Below, one piece after another: positions 51,954-60,220 of a DNA stretch of 64,000 nucleotides. This stretch comes from an uncultured Phycisphaerales bacterium (GTDB taxonomy: Bacteria; Planctomycetota; Phycisphaerae; WQYP01). The position numbers and the translations under genes are program-made. A model generated the notes under the pieces. That model did not search any database, was not told where the DNA came from, and saw nothing but the letters and a program-made list of their open reading frames with translations. The stretch spans positions 1 through 64,000 of the forward strand of contig CAIMWO010000071.1 of the NCBI GenBank assembly GCA_903845195.1, read 5' to 3'. Numbering within the stretch: the stretch's first letter is position 1; each line of letters begins with the position of its first letter.

Positions 51954-52859
51954 ATGAAACGACGCCATCTCGAAATGATCATGGTTTGTGCCATCGTCGG
52001 AGCGGGCCTTACTTGGACCGCCTCCATTGCCGATGCTCAGGGCCGGCCCGGAGGGGGCGGCCCTGGGGCTGGCGGAGGCGGCGGGGGGGGTGGGGGAGGG
52101 CAACACCCCAATTGCCCGCCGCCACAAGGCCCATCTGCCAGCGGACAGCAGGGTCAGCAAAGTCCGCCTCCCGGCGACCAGGGTGGCCCCGGCGGTGGAC
52201 AGGGTGGCCAAGCAGGCCCAGGCGCTCAAGGCGGCCAGGGGAATGATCAAGGGGCCCAGAGCGGCTCAGACGACGGCCCGCCCCCGCCACCTCCTCACGG
52301 CAAACCTCCTCACGGTCCCGGTGGGCCGGGCGGTCAAGGTGGACAGGGTGGCCATCGACCACCGCCACCGCCACCAGATCAAGGTGGCCAAAGCGGTCAA
52401 GGCGGCCAGAGTGGCCAAGGTGAGCATCGTGCTCCTCCCCCGCCTCCGCCTGATGGTTCCGGTGGTCAGGGTGGACAGGCCGGCCCGAACAACCAAGGTG
52501 GCCAATCAGGCCAAGGCGGCCATCGACCACCGCCACCGCCGCCAGATCAAGGTGGTCAAAGCGGTCAGGGCGGTCAGAGTGGACCACATGGTCATCGGCC
52601 TCCTCCACCGCCTCCCAACGATCAAGGCGGACAAGGTCAGCAAGGCGGCTCATCCACCCAAGGTGGCCAAGGCAACCAGAACGATCCGCCGCCGCCACCG
52701 CCCAAGGACAAATCCGGCCAGGGTAATTCCGGCCCGAGCACCCAACCGGGCGGCCAGCAGGGCGATCCTGGCGGTCAGGATGGACCTCCGCCCAGGCATC
52801 ACCCCCATGGCCCGCCGCCACCCCCAACGTCCCAGCCGGCGCCGGGCAGCCAGAACTAA
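51954..52859 (+). CDS. Secreted low-complexity protein of GGQ and polyproline blocks
   Basis: A 301-residue protein. The signal peptide is MIMVCAIVGAGLTWTASIAD (cleavage near ADA-QG). The whole mature chain is low complexity: about six cycles of GGQGGQSGQGGHR followed by PPPPPPDQ, i.e. collagen-like Gly-Gln runs alternating with hexaproline blocks. It ends in PPPPPTSQPAPGSQN. The DNA repeats accordingly, but codon use varies, so the protein pattern is under selection or recent expansion is partial. ATG 51954 is chosen for the signal peptide. It lies 119 nt before the ECF unit; the C-terminal tail of the last protein of that unit has a similar Gly/Pro composition. The function is unknown; an extended, possibly matrix or wall-spanning polymer. 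Confidence 0.7.
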   Translation: MKRRHLEMIMVCAIVGAGLTWTASIADAQGRPGGGGPGAGGGGGGGGGGQHPNCPPPQGPSASGQQGQQSPPPGDQGGPGGGQGGQAGPGAQGGQGNDQGAQSGSDDGPPPPPPHGKPPHGPGGPGGQGGQGGHRPPPPPPDQGGQSGQGGQSGQGEHRAPPPPPPDGSGGQGGQAGPNNQGGQSGQGGHRPPPPPPDQGGQSGQGGQSGPHGHRPPPPPPNDQGGQGQQGGSSTQGGQGNQNDPPPPPPKDKSGQGNSGPSTQPGGQQGDPGGQDGPPPRHHPHGPPPPPTSQPAPGSQN

Positions 52860-52978
52860 GAGTGGGACCATGTGTATGATGCGCGACTTCGGCGGGAGTT
52901 TCCGGGCGGCTCCCGCCGATATTCTCCGAAGTGATGGCATCACCGTGATGCGCGCTTGCCGTCGTCAATCGGCGGCAG

Positions 52979-53602
52979 ATGATCACGCAATCTCAGACTC
53001 TTGGCGGAGTGGATCGCTTGGACGATCGGGAGTGGCAGCTGTGTCAGCAAAGTCTCGCCGGCAATTCCGCGGCGTGCACGGAGTTGCTGCAGCGCTACCA
53101 GCCGGAGATCGCCCGCCAGATGTGGCGTTTCACCCGCAACCGTGCCACGCAGGAAGAGCTGGTACAGGAAGTACTCGTCGAAGCGTATCTGTCCCTGCGG
53201 CACTATCGCCGGCAAGGCGTGCCATTTCTGCATTGGCTGCGCTGCATTGCGACCCGCGTCGGCTATCGCCATTGGAAACACGAAGCGCGGCGAAGGAAGC
53301 ATCTCTCGCTGGAAGGCGTCGATACGCCGAGCCCGCAAGCCGCGGACGCGCCCGAAGCAGAAGCGATACAAGCCGCGGCCCTGCTGCACGATCTGCTCGC
53401 GCGTTTGCCTGCGCCCGATCGGCTCGTGCTTACATTAGTCTACTTCGAGGAGTGCAGCCTGAAGGAAATCGCCGACCGCGCCGGCTGGAATATTGCGATC
53501 GTCAAGATGCGCGTCTATCGCGCCCGCAATCGGCTGCGGAAGATGATCGAGGATGAGAACCTGACCGAAAGGTTGATGGAAGTGTTGCATGGATCCGCTT
53601 GA
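52979..53602 (+). CDS. ECF-type RNA polymerase sigma factor (unit 3)
   Basis: A 207-residue sigma-70 family protein. Region 2: TQEELVQEVLVEAYLSLRHY and FLHWLRCIATRVGYRHWKHE; region 4: LPAPDRLVLTLVYFEECSLK and EIADRAGWNIAIVKMRVYRA. The final codons overlap the next gene by 14 nt, which in turn overlaps the third by 4 nt, so the three are co-translated. It may control this unit and the secreted repeat protein just upstream; this is inference. Confidence 0.88.
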   Translation: MITQSQTLGGVDRLDDREWQLCQQSLAGNSAACTELLQRYQPEIARQMWRFTRNRATQEELVQEVLVEAYLSLRHYRRQGVPFLHWLRCIATRVGYRHWKHEARRRKHLSLEGVDTPSPQAADAPEAEAIQAAALLHDLLARLPAPDRLVLTLVYFEECSLKEIADRAGWNIAIVKMRVYRARNRLRKMIEDENLTERLMEVLHGSA

Positions 53603-53888
53603 ACTTATAGATCACCTCGCCTACAAGGCCCGCACTGAAAATGCCCCGGCTACGCATGCCGACGTCGCGGCAATCCTCCGCGCTTGCCGCACGGAGCAGT
53701 CGCGTGGAGGGGGGGTCTTCCCGCTGGCCTGGTCCGCCGCGGCTTCCGCCATCGCCGCCAGCCTCGTGATGGTTTTCGCCCTGCGCGCCGGCGCCCTGAG
53801 CAATTTCACATCGACCTCTTCCACAACCACCACCTCGGCAGATTCGGTGGCGTCCTTGTTTAACCCCGTGCAGATGGAGATGCCATGA
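53589..53888 (+). CDS. Minimal anti-sigma-like membrane protein (unit 3)
   Basis: A 99-residue protein. A ~45-residue helical cytoplasmic part (ELIDHLAYKARTENAPATHA) is followed by one helix (about 47-67, LAWSAAASAIAASLVMVFAL) and a short Ser/Thr-rich external tail. It overlaps the sigma gene by 14 nt and the next gene by 4 nt (ATGA). The order sigma - small single-pass protein suggests an anti-sigma of unusually small size. No zinc motif is present. Confidence 0.65.
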   Translation: MDPLELIDHLAYKARTENAPATHADVAAILRACRTEQSRGGGVFPLAWSAAASAIAASLVMVFALRAGALSNFTSTSSTTTTSADSVASLFNPVQMEMP

Positions 53889-54553
53889 GTACTGATCCCG
53901 CGACAACCGTTCCCGCCAGTCCTGCCGATGCGGCGCTGTTGAAGCGTCTGCGTCGCCGTCGGATGTGGAAATCGTTCCTTCTCAGCGTTGTGATTTTCAT
54001 CTGTGGCGGCGCTACGGGTTTTGGCGCCGCTGCGCTCATCGGCCCGCCTCCTCATCATCCGAGCGGTGGCGGACCGGCAGCAGCGATGCAACCCGATCCA
54101 CCGGTGCCCCAACTCGTCGCTCGTCTGCGTGAGGAACTGCTCCTCACGGACGATCAGACCAAGGCCGTCGAAAAAATCTACCAGGAACGTTTCGACGCCC
54201 TGCACACTCTTCGCGATGGCATCGCCCCGCAGATCAAGACCCAGTACGACCAGCTACGCGACCAAATCAAGGCCGTTCTTACGCCGCAGCAATTCGATCG
54301 TTGGAACCAGCGTTTCGAGGCCGCGCGCAACCGCATGATGCCCCCGCGACGCGGCGAAGAGTCCGGCCGCCCTGGCCCCGGCAATGAACCACGTGAAGGG
54401 CGCCGCCTGGGACCGCCCGACGGTCCACCCGATGGCCCGCCCGAAGGCCCCCCGCGCCGCAACGGCCCGCCTCGTGACGGACCACCTCCGCGCGACGGCC
54501 CACCCCTGGACGGTCCCCCCGACGACCGCGGCCCGCCGCCACCCCCAAGATAG
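53885..54553 (+). CDS. CpxP/Spy-like periplasmic protein with Gly-Pro-Pro tail (unit 3)
   Basis: A 222-residue protein. A cytoplasmic stub (about 1-28) precedes one helix (about 29-51, FLLSVVIFICGGATGFGAAA). The periplasmic helical domain (about 75-155) has LLLTDDQTKAVEKIYQERFD and VLTPQQFDRWNQRFEAARNR, the duplicated LTxxQ-type motifs of CpxP/Spy/ZraP proteins, which sense misfolded protein or metal and modulate envelope stress. The C-terminal ~60 residues are repeats of PPDGPPDGPPEGPP and RDGPPP, which resemble the polyproline blocks of the secreted protein at 51954. The start overlaps the anti-sigma gene by ATGA. Confidence 0.75.
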   Translation: MSTDPATTVPASPADAALLKRLRRRRMWKSFLLSVVIFICGGATGFGAAALIGPPPHHPSGGGPAAAMQPDPPVPQLVARLREELLLTDDQTKAVEKIYQERFDALHTLRDGIAPQIKTQYDQLRDQIKAVLTPQQFDRWNQRFEAARNRMMPPRRGEESGRPGPGNEPREGRRLGPPDGPPDGPPEGPPRRNGPPRDGPPPRDGPPLDGPPDDRGPPPPPR

Positions 54554-54626
54554 CTGTTCGTTCTAGCGCCCGCCCGCCCCCCTGCACATTTCCTCCCAAG
54601 ACATTCGCCTGTACACTCTCCCCGTT

Positions 54627-54652
54627 CTTGGTGCCTTGGTGTCTTGGTGGTG
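54627..54652. repeat. Short-period repeat (8-nt unit CTTGGTGN) before the acetyltransferase
   Basis: CTTGGTGC, CTTGGTGT and CTTGGTGG stand in exact tandem, followed by TG, ending 3 nt before ATG 54656. The last unit would overlap the ribosome-binding region of that gene. Confidence 0.7.
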
Positions 54653-54655
54653 AAA

Positions 54656-55135
54656 ATGATCCGCGCCGCAACCGAGCAAGACGTTCCCGCGATTCTCGCG
54701 ATGATCCATGAACTCGCAGAGTACGAGCATCTCACGCACGCCTGCGTCGCCACCGAAGATTTGCTCCGGCAGAATCTCTTCGGCACAGGCGGCGCAGACC
54801 GTGCCGCCGAAGTGCTCGTCGCTGAAATCGACGGCCAAGTCGTCGGTTACGCCCTCTGGTTCAAGACCTTCTCCACCTTCCTCGCCCGCCCCGGCATCTT
54901 CCTCGAAGACCTCTACGTGAAACCCGCGTTCCGCAAGCGCGGCCTCGGCAAGGCCATGCTCCTTGAACTTGTCCGCATCGCCGCCGAACGCCGTTACGGG
55001 CGCATCGAATGGTCCGTCCTTGACTGGAACGCCCCCTCCATCGCCTTCTACAAATCGCTCGGCGCCGTCCCGCTCGACGACTGGACTATGATGCGCCTCA
55101 ACGGCGAGGCGCTGGCAAGACTTGGCACTCGCTGA
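54656..55135 (+). CDS. GNAT-family N-acetyltransferase
   Basis: A 159-residue protein. IRAATEQDVPAILAMIHELA is the standard GNAT start, FLEDLYVKPAFRKRGLGKAM carries the acetyl-CoA loop (Q/RxxGxG/A), and IEWSVLDWNAPSIAFYKSLG the C-terminal motif. The ELAEYEHL and LDWNxxAIxFYxxxGA style is that of the diamine/spermidine acetyltransferase branch. The substrate is unproved. The nearest good start is ATG 54656; in-frame GTG codons at 54644 and 54650 lie inside the 8-nt tandem repeat. Confidence 0.88.
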   Translation: MIRAATEQDVPAILAMIHELAEYEHLTHACVATEDLLRQNLFGTGGADRAAEVLVAEIDGQVVGYALWFKTFSTFLARPGIFLEDLYVKPAFRKRGLGKAMLLELVRIAAERRYGRIEWSVLDWNAPSIAFYKSLGAVPLDDWTMMRLNGEALARLGTR

Positions 55136-55152
55136 CGTTCCTCTCGAAGGAC

Positions 55153-55227
55153 ACAATGCCCGATGACCAATGACGCAATGGTCATCACGGCGACTTGTGT
55201 CATTGATCATTGGGCATTGCGTCATTT
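55153..55227. repeat. Two-module inverted repeat before the oxidoreductase gene
   Basis: Module X (TCATTGGTCATCGGGCATT as minus-strand of 55155-55173) recurs at 55200-55218 with 2 mismatches; module Y (AATGACGCAATG, 55169-55180) has an exact reverse complement at 55215-55226. The two pairings overlap in the middle and exclude each other. The element ends 15 nt before ATG 55242. CATTGCGTCATT also occurs at 49202-49213. Confidence 0.75.
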
Positions 55228-55241
55228 TTCAGGGAGTTCCC

Positions 55242-56246
55242 ATGCCTGTGAATCTCGCCATCGTTGGCTGCGGCGGAATGGCCGGCAGTCATGCCCGCAA
55301 TCTCAAGGATGTCCCGGACGCGTGCGTGGTCGCCCTGTGCGATATCAAGCGGGAGAATCTCGAGAAATTCCACCGCGAGCATTTCAAATCCGATCCGGCG
55401 ATTCGCCTCTACAACTCCATCGAGGAACTCGTTGCCGATCCGCCCAAGGAACTCCGCGCGATGCTTCTCGCCACGCCGCATACCGTGCACTTCCCGCACG
55501 CCATGCTCGCGCTCGACAAGGGCTATGATGTGCTCGTCGAAAAGCCCATGGTGACGAGCTCTGATCACGCCCGCCAGCTCGACCTGAAAATCAAGCAGAC
55601 CGGTCGCCACCTGCAGGTCGCGTTCAATTCCACCTTCTCCCCCGAATTCGCCTACATTCGCGATGTCATCTCCCGCGGCGATCTCGGCGAACTCCAGACC
55701 ATCAACGCCTATTCCTGCCAAGGCTGGAAAAACGCCGTCGCCGGCACGTGGCGTCAGGACCCCGCCCTCTCCGGCGGCGGCCAGATGTATGACACCGGCG
55801 CTCACCTCTTCAACTCCATCGCCTGGCTCATCGACCGCCCCGTCACCGATGTCTATTGCGTCCTCGACAACAAGGGCCTCAAGGTCGACATCAATGCCGT
55901 CATGACCATCAAGTGGGAAGGCGGCGTGCTCGGGACCGCCACCATCTCGGGCAATACCCCCGGCTGGCAGGAAGGCATCTGGATCTCCGGCGACAAAGGC
56001 CGCATCAGCACCGGCATCCACGGCGGCCGCCTCGAACATTTCGACGCCAAAGGCCAGCTCATCAAGTATCCGCTCGTCACCCAGCCCGGCTACACGCCCA
56101 TCGGCAACTTCGTCGCCTGCCTCCTCGGCAAAGCCGAACCGCGCTGCCCCGTCCGCTACGGCATTCTCCATAGCTGGTTGATGGACGGCCTTTACCAATC
56201 CGCCCGCGAAGGCAAACCGGTGAAATTGACACGCCCACCGATCTAA
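55242..56246 (+). CDS. Gfo/Idh/MocA family oxidoreductase
   Basis: A 334-residue NAD(P)-dependent dehydrogenase. The Rossmann start is LAIVGCGGMAGSHARNLKDV, with the acidic NAD ribose contact in VVALCDIKRENL; the family catalytic-type Lys is in VLVEKPMVTSSDHA; the C-terminal domain holds the GQMYDTGAHLFNSIAWL His segment and SCQGWKNAVAGTWRQD. Members act on sugars, inositols or amino sugars; the substrate is unknown. ATG 55242 has AGGGAG 5 nt before it. A two-module inverted repeat precedes it. Confidence 0.92.
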   Translation: MPVNLAIVGCGGMAGSHARNLKDVPDACVVALCDIKRENLEKFHREHFKSDPAIRLYNSIEELVADPPKELRAMLLATPHTVHFPHAMLALDKGYDVLVEKPMVTSSDHARQLDLKIKQTGRHLQVAFNSTFSPEFAYIRDVISRGDLGELQTINAYSCQGWKNAVAGTWRQDPALSGGGQMYDTGAHLFNSIAWLIDRPVTDVYCVLDNKGLKVDINAVMTIKWEGGVLGTATISGNTPGWQEGIWISGDKGRISTGIHGGRLEHFDAKGQLIKYPLVTQPGYTPIGNFVACLLGKAEPRCPVRYGILHSWLMDGLYQSAREGKPVKLTRPPI

Positions 56247-56305
56247 ATGACTAACCGTCCCGTTTACCGAGCCGCGTCCATGTGCGTGGAAGAACCGTTC
56301 GCTGA

Positions 56306-57067
56306 TCAGCGCACGAATCGTGCAACAAAGCGGTCGACGGGACGCGCCACCGGCCCGGCCACAAACGCAACCAGCAGCGCCGTGACCGCGCCCGCGTAGA
56401 CGTCCATCGTCCAGTGCACCCGCAGCGTCAATACCGCGAGCATCTCGAACAACGCAATGAAGATTCCGACCGGGATCAGTCCCTTCCGCAGCCGCGCCAA
56501 CTCCACCGCCCCGTACACCGCCAGCGCCGTATGCCCGCTGAAAAACAGATCATTTCCCACGCCATACGTGACCAGCAGGCTGGGAAATCCCGGCCCTTCG
56601 CGCGGCCAGATCATGCCCTCAGGTGTGGGCAACATACACAACGCCTGCATCGATTGCCGCAGCGCAAAGAGCATCAATAATCCGACGAACGGTCGCAGCG
56701 TCTTGCCAAAAATGGACTGTGCCAGCAGGTAGATGCCCAGCATATCGATCAACGCCGAACTGGCGATGAGCAGCCCATTCCGCGCGGCCGCGTGCGCGAC
56801 CAAATAATTATGCCACGGTGAAAGCCACTCCAGCACGCGATCGTCGATCGGCCCATGAAACTGCCGCGCCCCCAGCATCGCCTGCGACCCGAACCATGCC
56901 GCCAGCCCGGCGATCACCAGCACCACTCGTGCCGCGCGAAGCACGTGCGTACGCTTGCGCGTCATCGTCGGCGTCTGCCCTTTGTCTTCGCTCACGTGGC
57001 CCCTCCTGCTCTCTTTCGGTGGTGAATCAGGTGACATTTCAACGGATAGTTGATAAGTATCCATCAT
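56306..57067 (-). CDS. PAP2-like membrane phosphatase (sphingomyelin-synthase-like branch)
   Basis: A 253-residue protein with about six helices. The catalytic signature is split as usual: FFSGHTALAVYGAVELARLR (SGH) and RVHWTMDVYAGAVTALL (HWxxDV). This form, with the SGHT and HWTxDV pair and no KxxxxxxRP motif, resembles PAP2_C/sphingomyelin-synthase-like lipid phosphotransferases. The substrate is a phospholipid or polyprenyl phosphate by inference. The first ~35 residues are charged and hydrophilic, and alternative starts exist at 57037 and 56965, so the N terminus is uncertain. It is divergent from the DUF418 gene at 57094. Confidence 0.8.
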   Translation of the reverse strand: MMDTYQLSVEMSPDSPPKESRRGHVSEDKGQTPTMTRKRTHVLRAARVVLVIAGLAAWFGSQAMLGARQFHGPIDDRVLEWLSPWHNYLVAHAAARNGLLIASSALIDMLGIYLLAQSIFGKTLRPFVGLLMLFALRQSMQALCMLPTPEGMIWPREGPGFPSLLVTYGVGNDLFFSGHTALAVYGAVELARLRKGLIPVGIFIALFEMLAVLTLRVHWTMDVYAGAVTALLVAFVAGPVARPVDRFVARFVR

Positions 57068-57093
57068 CCATTGTCACCCAGCACGAGAAATCC

Positions 57094-58293
57094 ATGGAAA
57101 CTTCTCCCTTGCCGCCGCGGTTCCTTTCCCTCGATGTGCTTCGTGGCGTCGCCATCCTCGGCATTCTCCTGATGAACATCCAGTCCTTCTCCATGCCCGA
57201 AGACGCCATCACCAATCCCACCATCTACGGTAATTTTCAGGGCATCAATTACTACGCCTGGCTTTCATCGCACCTGCTGGCGGAAATGAAATTCATCTCT
57301 ATTTTTTCCATCCTCTTTGGCGCAGGACTGGCGCTGCAAGCCCAGCGCGCCGGCGCTGACGCCTGGAAAATCCATACCAAACGCATGATCATTCTGCTCG
57401 GCCTGGGACTGGCGCACGCCTACCTGCTCTGGGATGGCGACATCCTCGTCCCCTACGCCCTCTGCGGCATCGTCGTATTTCCGCTCCGCCGCCTTCCCCG
57501 GTGGCTGCTCCTTTTCCTCGGTCTGGCGGCCTTCGCCGTCCCCATCGTACTCAACGCCGGACTGTCGATCTATCCGGACATGGCTCCTTTTCCCCTGCTT
57601 CGTGGCCTCAATGCTTCTTTGCGCCCGGATTTCAGCCCCTACGCGGAACTCGCAACCCGGCGCGGAAACTGGCGCAACCTGTTCATCCACCGCGCCCACG
57701 CGTCCTTCTATTTCGAAACATTCATCTTCCTGATCTGGACCTTCTGGCGCTGTGCCGGTTGCATGCTCATCGGCATGGCGCTGCTCAAACTGGGCGTTCT
57801 CACCGGGCAAGCCAAGAGATGGATACTCGTGCTCATTGGGGCCATTGGTCTGCCGCTGGGGCTGGCCGTTTCCGCCGCTGGTGTCTGCTATAACACTGCC
57901 CATCATTGGAACGCCGCCGACTTCTTCTTCCCCGGCTCGACATTCAATTACATCGGCTCGCTGTTGACCGCGCTGGCGTACATGGCGCTCATCGTGTTGC
58001 TCACGCACTGGACGACCGCCACGCAGGCCACCCGATGGTTGCGACCGCTCGAAGCCGTAGGTCGAACTGCGCTGTCCAATTATCTCACCCAGACTTTCAT
58101 CTGCATCACAATCTTCGATGTCCTCGGTTATTACGGCAATGTTTCGCGTAGCCAGCAGTTGCTGATCGTTCTGGCGATCTGGCTGGTGCAACTTCTCGGA
58201 TCAACGCTGTGGCTTCGTCGGTTCCGCCAAGGTCCCTTTGAATGGTGCTGGCGGACGCTCGCCTATGGACCAAAGAAGGCCATGAACGCATGA
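57094..58293 (+). CDS. DUF418-family membrane protein
   Basis: A 399-residue polytopic protein. The N terminus RFLSLDVLRGVAILGILLMN, then IQSF and SILFGAGLALQAQRAG, and the C-terminal DUF418 segment EAVGRTALSNYLTQTFICIT with GPFEWCWRTLAYG are the family hallmarks (similar in style to acyltransferase-3 membrane proteins). About ten helices are visible. The function in the family is unproved, probably small-molecule or polysaccharide acylation/transport. It lies 26 nt from the divergent PAP2 gene start. Confidence 0.88.
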   Translation: METSPLPPRFLSLDVLRGVAILGILLMNIQSFSMPEDAITNPTIYGNFQGINYYAWLSSHLLAEMKFISIFSILFGAGLALQAQRAGADAWKIHTKRMIILLGLGLAHAYLLWDGDILVPYALCGIVVFPLRRLPRWLLLFLGLAAFAVPIVLNAGLSIYPDMAPFPLLRGLNASLRPDFSPYAELATRRGNWRNLFIHRAHASFYFETFIFLIWTFWRCAGCMLIGMALLKLGVLTGQAKRWILVLIGAIGLPLGLAVSAAGVCYNTAHHWNAADFFFPGSTFNYIGSLLTALAYMALIVLLTHWTTATQATRWLRPLEAVGRTALSNYLTQTFICITIFDVLGYYGNVSRSQQLLIVLAIWLVQLLGSTLWLRRFRQGPFEWCWRTLAYGPKKAMNA

Positions 58294-58340
58294 AACCGGC
58301 TCAGAAAACGGCGTGTTTTCGATTCGCCACAGGGTTCCGG

Positions 58341-58349
58341 TATACTGTC
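58341..58349 (+). promoter_or_regulatory. TATACTGTC -10-like element before the MFS gene
   Basis: TATACTGTC ends 85 nt before ATG 58435. The same nine bases precede mqnD and the gene at 12690. No convincing -35 is present. Confidence 0.45.
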
Positions 58350-58434
58350 TCTCTTGTTGTGATCTCCACGGAGCCGCACGTGATGCCCAAACGGCCGCAA
58401 TGGCGTAGCGTTACTTGCGTATTTACATAGAGTT

Positions 58435-60129
58435 ATGAGAAGTCCAGAACAACGAACCGACGGCCTTGACGCCGTTTCTCCGGAACCTCCCGACGAACCT
58501 GCGGGGGTTGTCGTGCCGTCCCCAATCGCAACTCAACCCGCCTTGCTCACAAATAATTCGGCCGCGTACTTACCCGACCGGATCAAAGGCGCCGACCTTC
58601 GTCGTAGCCTCTGGTTCTGCACCACAGGTTGGGCGTTCGGTGCATTCTGGGCCGCTTCGGCAACCGGTGGCGCGACCATCAACCGCTTTGTCGAGTATCT
58701 CAGCCCGGCCGGCCAGAAAGATTTCTTCATCGGCCTGGTCTCTGCCGCGGCCTTCATCGGCGTGCTCTGCCAACTCCCCGGCGCGATTGTGATTGAATAC
58801 CTCGGCCAGCGAAAGAAATTTTTCCTCACCTGGGTGACGGCCCAGCGCAGTTTGTACCTGGTGATCGCCATCCTGCCCTGGGTGCTCCCGGCGCATCACC
58901 GGGCCAGCATCGTGATCCTCGCAACCCTTCTGATCGTGGGCTGGTGTCTGGGACAGTACGGCGGACAAGCCTGGACCAATTGGATGGCGGACCTCGTACC
59001 GCCACGCGTTCGCGGCAAATATTTTGCCCGCCGCTCGCGCATGGGCATTACGGTGATGGCACTTACCAGTCTGCTCATGGGCGTGCTCATGGATGCCTCC
59101 AGCACGCAATGGTTCAATGCCTACCTCGGCCCGATCGCCCAATTTGCCGGTATGGACGCCCTGCTCCTCGTGATCTCCGTGATCTTTCTCTTTGCCTCGG
59201 TGGCCGGCATCGTCGACATACAAATATTCCGCAAGGTCGATGAGCCCAGAATGGGTCACATCTCACGCGATCCCATCGCTATGCGCCTCCTCAAACCGCT
59301 CAAGGATCGTCAGTTCATGCGCTATGTCGCCTATCTCTCCTGCTTCAATTTCACCGTCGGCTTCACCAACCCCTTCTGGTGGTTTTACCTCTTTGGTTTC
59401 TACGATCTTCTCAAGGCCGGCGCCGACGCGCCGTGGTGGCTGCAGTATTACTATCTCTCGGCGTACCTGATGTTGCCGCTGTCGTATCAGATCGGCCAGT
59501 TCATCGGCTATCCCGTTTGGGGCATGATGATCGACCGTTTTGGGCGCAAACCGATAATCTTCATCAGCAGTTTTGCACATACATTTTCTTGGGTGGCATG
59601 GTTCTTTATCACGCCCGCACTTTTGCCTTGGTTGATGCTGGTGCAACTCTTCGGCGGATTCTTCGGCTCCGGACAGGAAGTTGCCAATTTCAACATGCTC
59701 CTGGCCTTCAATCGCAAGGGCGGCGCGGGCTACCAGGCGGTGGCCCAAGTCATCGCAAGCAGCGCCTTCGCTGTGGCTTCGATCGTTGCCGGAATCCTGG
59801 CCACCAAGTTCCTCTTCCCGATCGAGAATTCGTTCGGGTATGTGTTCCAACTCGGCGGCCGCTCCTTCGGCCGTTATCATGCGCTCATCCTCATCGGCAT
59901 TATGCTCAAGTGGGGCGCTGACCTGGTTCTGCTGCCGTACATACACGACCTGGAAGCCAAACCGACCAGTCACGCGGTGCGCTTCCTCCTCGGCAACATG
60001 TATGGTTACGTGAATACCCAGATTTTCACTCCGCTTCGGACCATTCCCGAAGTTACCGGCAGCGCCGTCCGCCGCTTCAACGACGCCGCCGAAGACGCTG
60101 TCGAAGGCGTCAAGAATCTCTTCAAATGA
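58435..60129 (+). CDS. MFS transporter
   Basis: A 564-residue major facilitator superfamily protein with a ~60-residue cytoplasmic N-terminal extension rich in Pro/Ala. Twelve helices can be traced, e.g. WFCTTGWAFGAFWAASATGG and IVILATLLIVGWCLGQYGGQ. The loop between helices 2 and 3 reads EYLGQRKKFFLTW (a diverged GxLaDrxGrkk motif); the second half has GYPVWGMMIDRFGRKPIIFI, a clear motif A. The C terminus (about 520-564) is a soluble tail. The substrate is unknown. No partner gene is adjacent. Confidence 0.85.
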   Translation: MRSPEQRTDGLDAVSPEPPDEPAGVVVPSPIATQPALLTNNSAAYLPDRIKGADLRRSLWFCTTGWAFGAFWAASATGGATINRFVEYLSPAGQKDFFIGLVSAAAFIGVLCQLPGAIVIEYLGQRKKFFLTWVTAQRSLYLVIAILPWVLPAHHRASIVILATLLIVGWCLGQYGGQAWTNWMADLVPPRVRGKYFARRSRMGITVMALTSLLMGVLMDASSTQWFNAYLGPIAQFAGMDALLLVISVIFLFASVAGIVDIQIFRKVDEPRMGHISRDPIAMRLLKPLKDRQFMRYVAYLSCFNFTVGFTNPFWWFYLFGFYDLLKAGADAPWWLQYYYLSAYLMLPLSYQIGQFIGYPVWGMMIDRFGRKPIIFISSFAHTFSWVAWFFITPALLPWLMLVQLFGGFFGSGQEVANFNMLLAFNRKGGAGYQAVAQVIASSAFAVASIVAGILATKFLFPIENSFGYVFQLGGRSFGRYHALILIGIMLKWGADLVLLPYIHDLEAKPTSHAVRFLLGNMYGYVNTQIFTPLRTIPEVTGSAVRRFNDAAEDAVEGVKNLFK

Positions 60130-60220
60130 TTTCCGTTGTTACGCGGATCCGTATCGCCGCGATGCTGAATCCCGGAATCGGATTTCATTTCCCAACTCCC
60201 CGCCCAATTCGCCCGATATC

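Noticed and set aside
52080..52800. CRISPR-like regular repeats
   Set aside because: The repeats are in-frame GGQ and polyproline codons of a secreted protein; there are no constant repeats with unique spacers and no cas genes.
51988..53556. 522-codon open frame spanning the GGQ protein and the sigma gene
   Set aside because: It is out of frame with both; the signal peptide and sigma motifs support the other frames.
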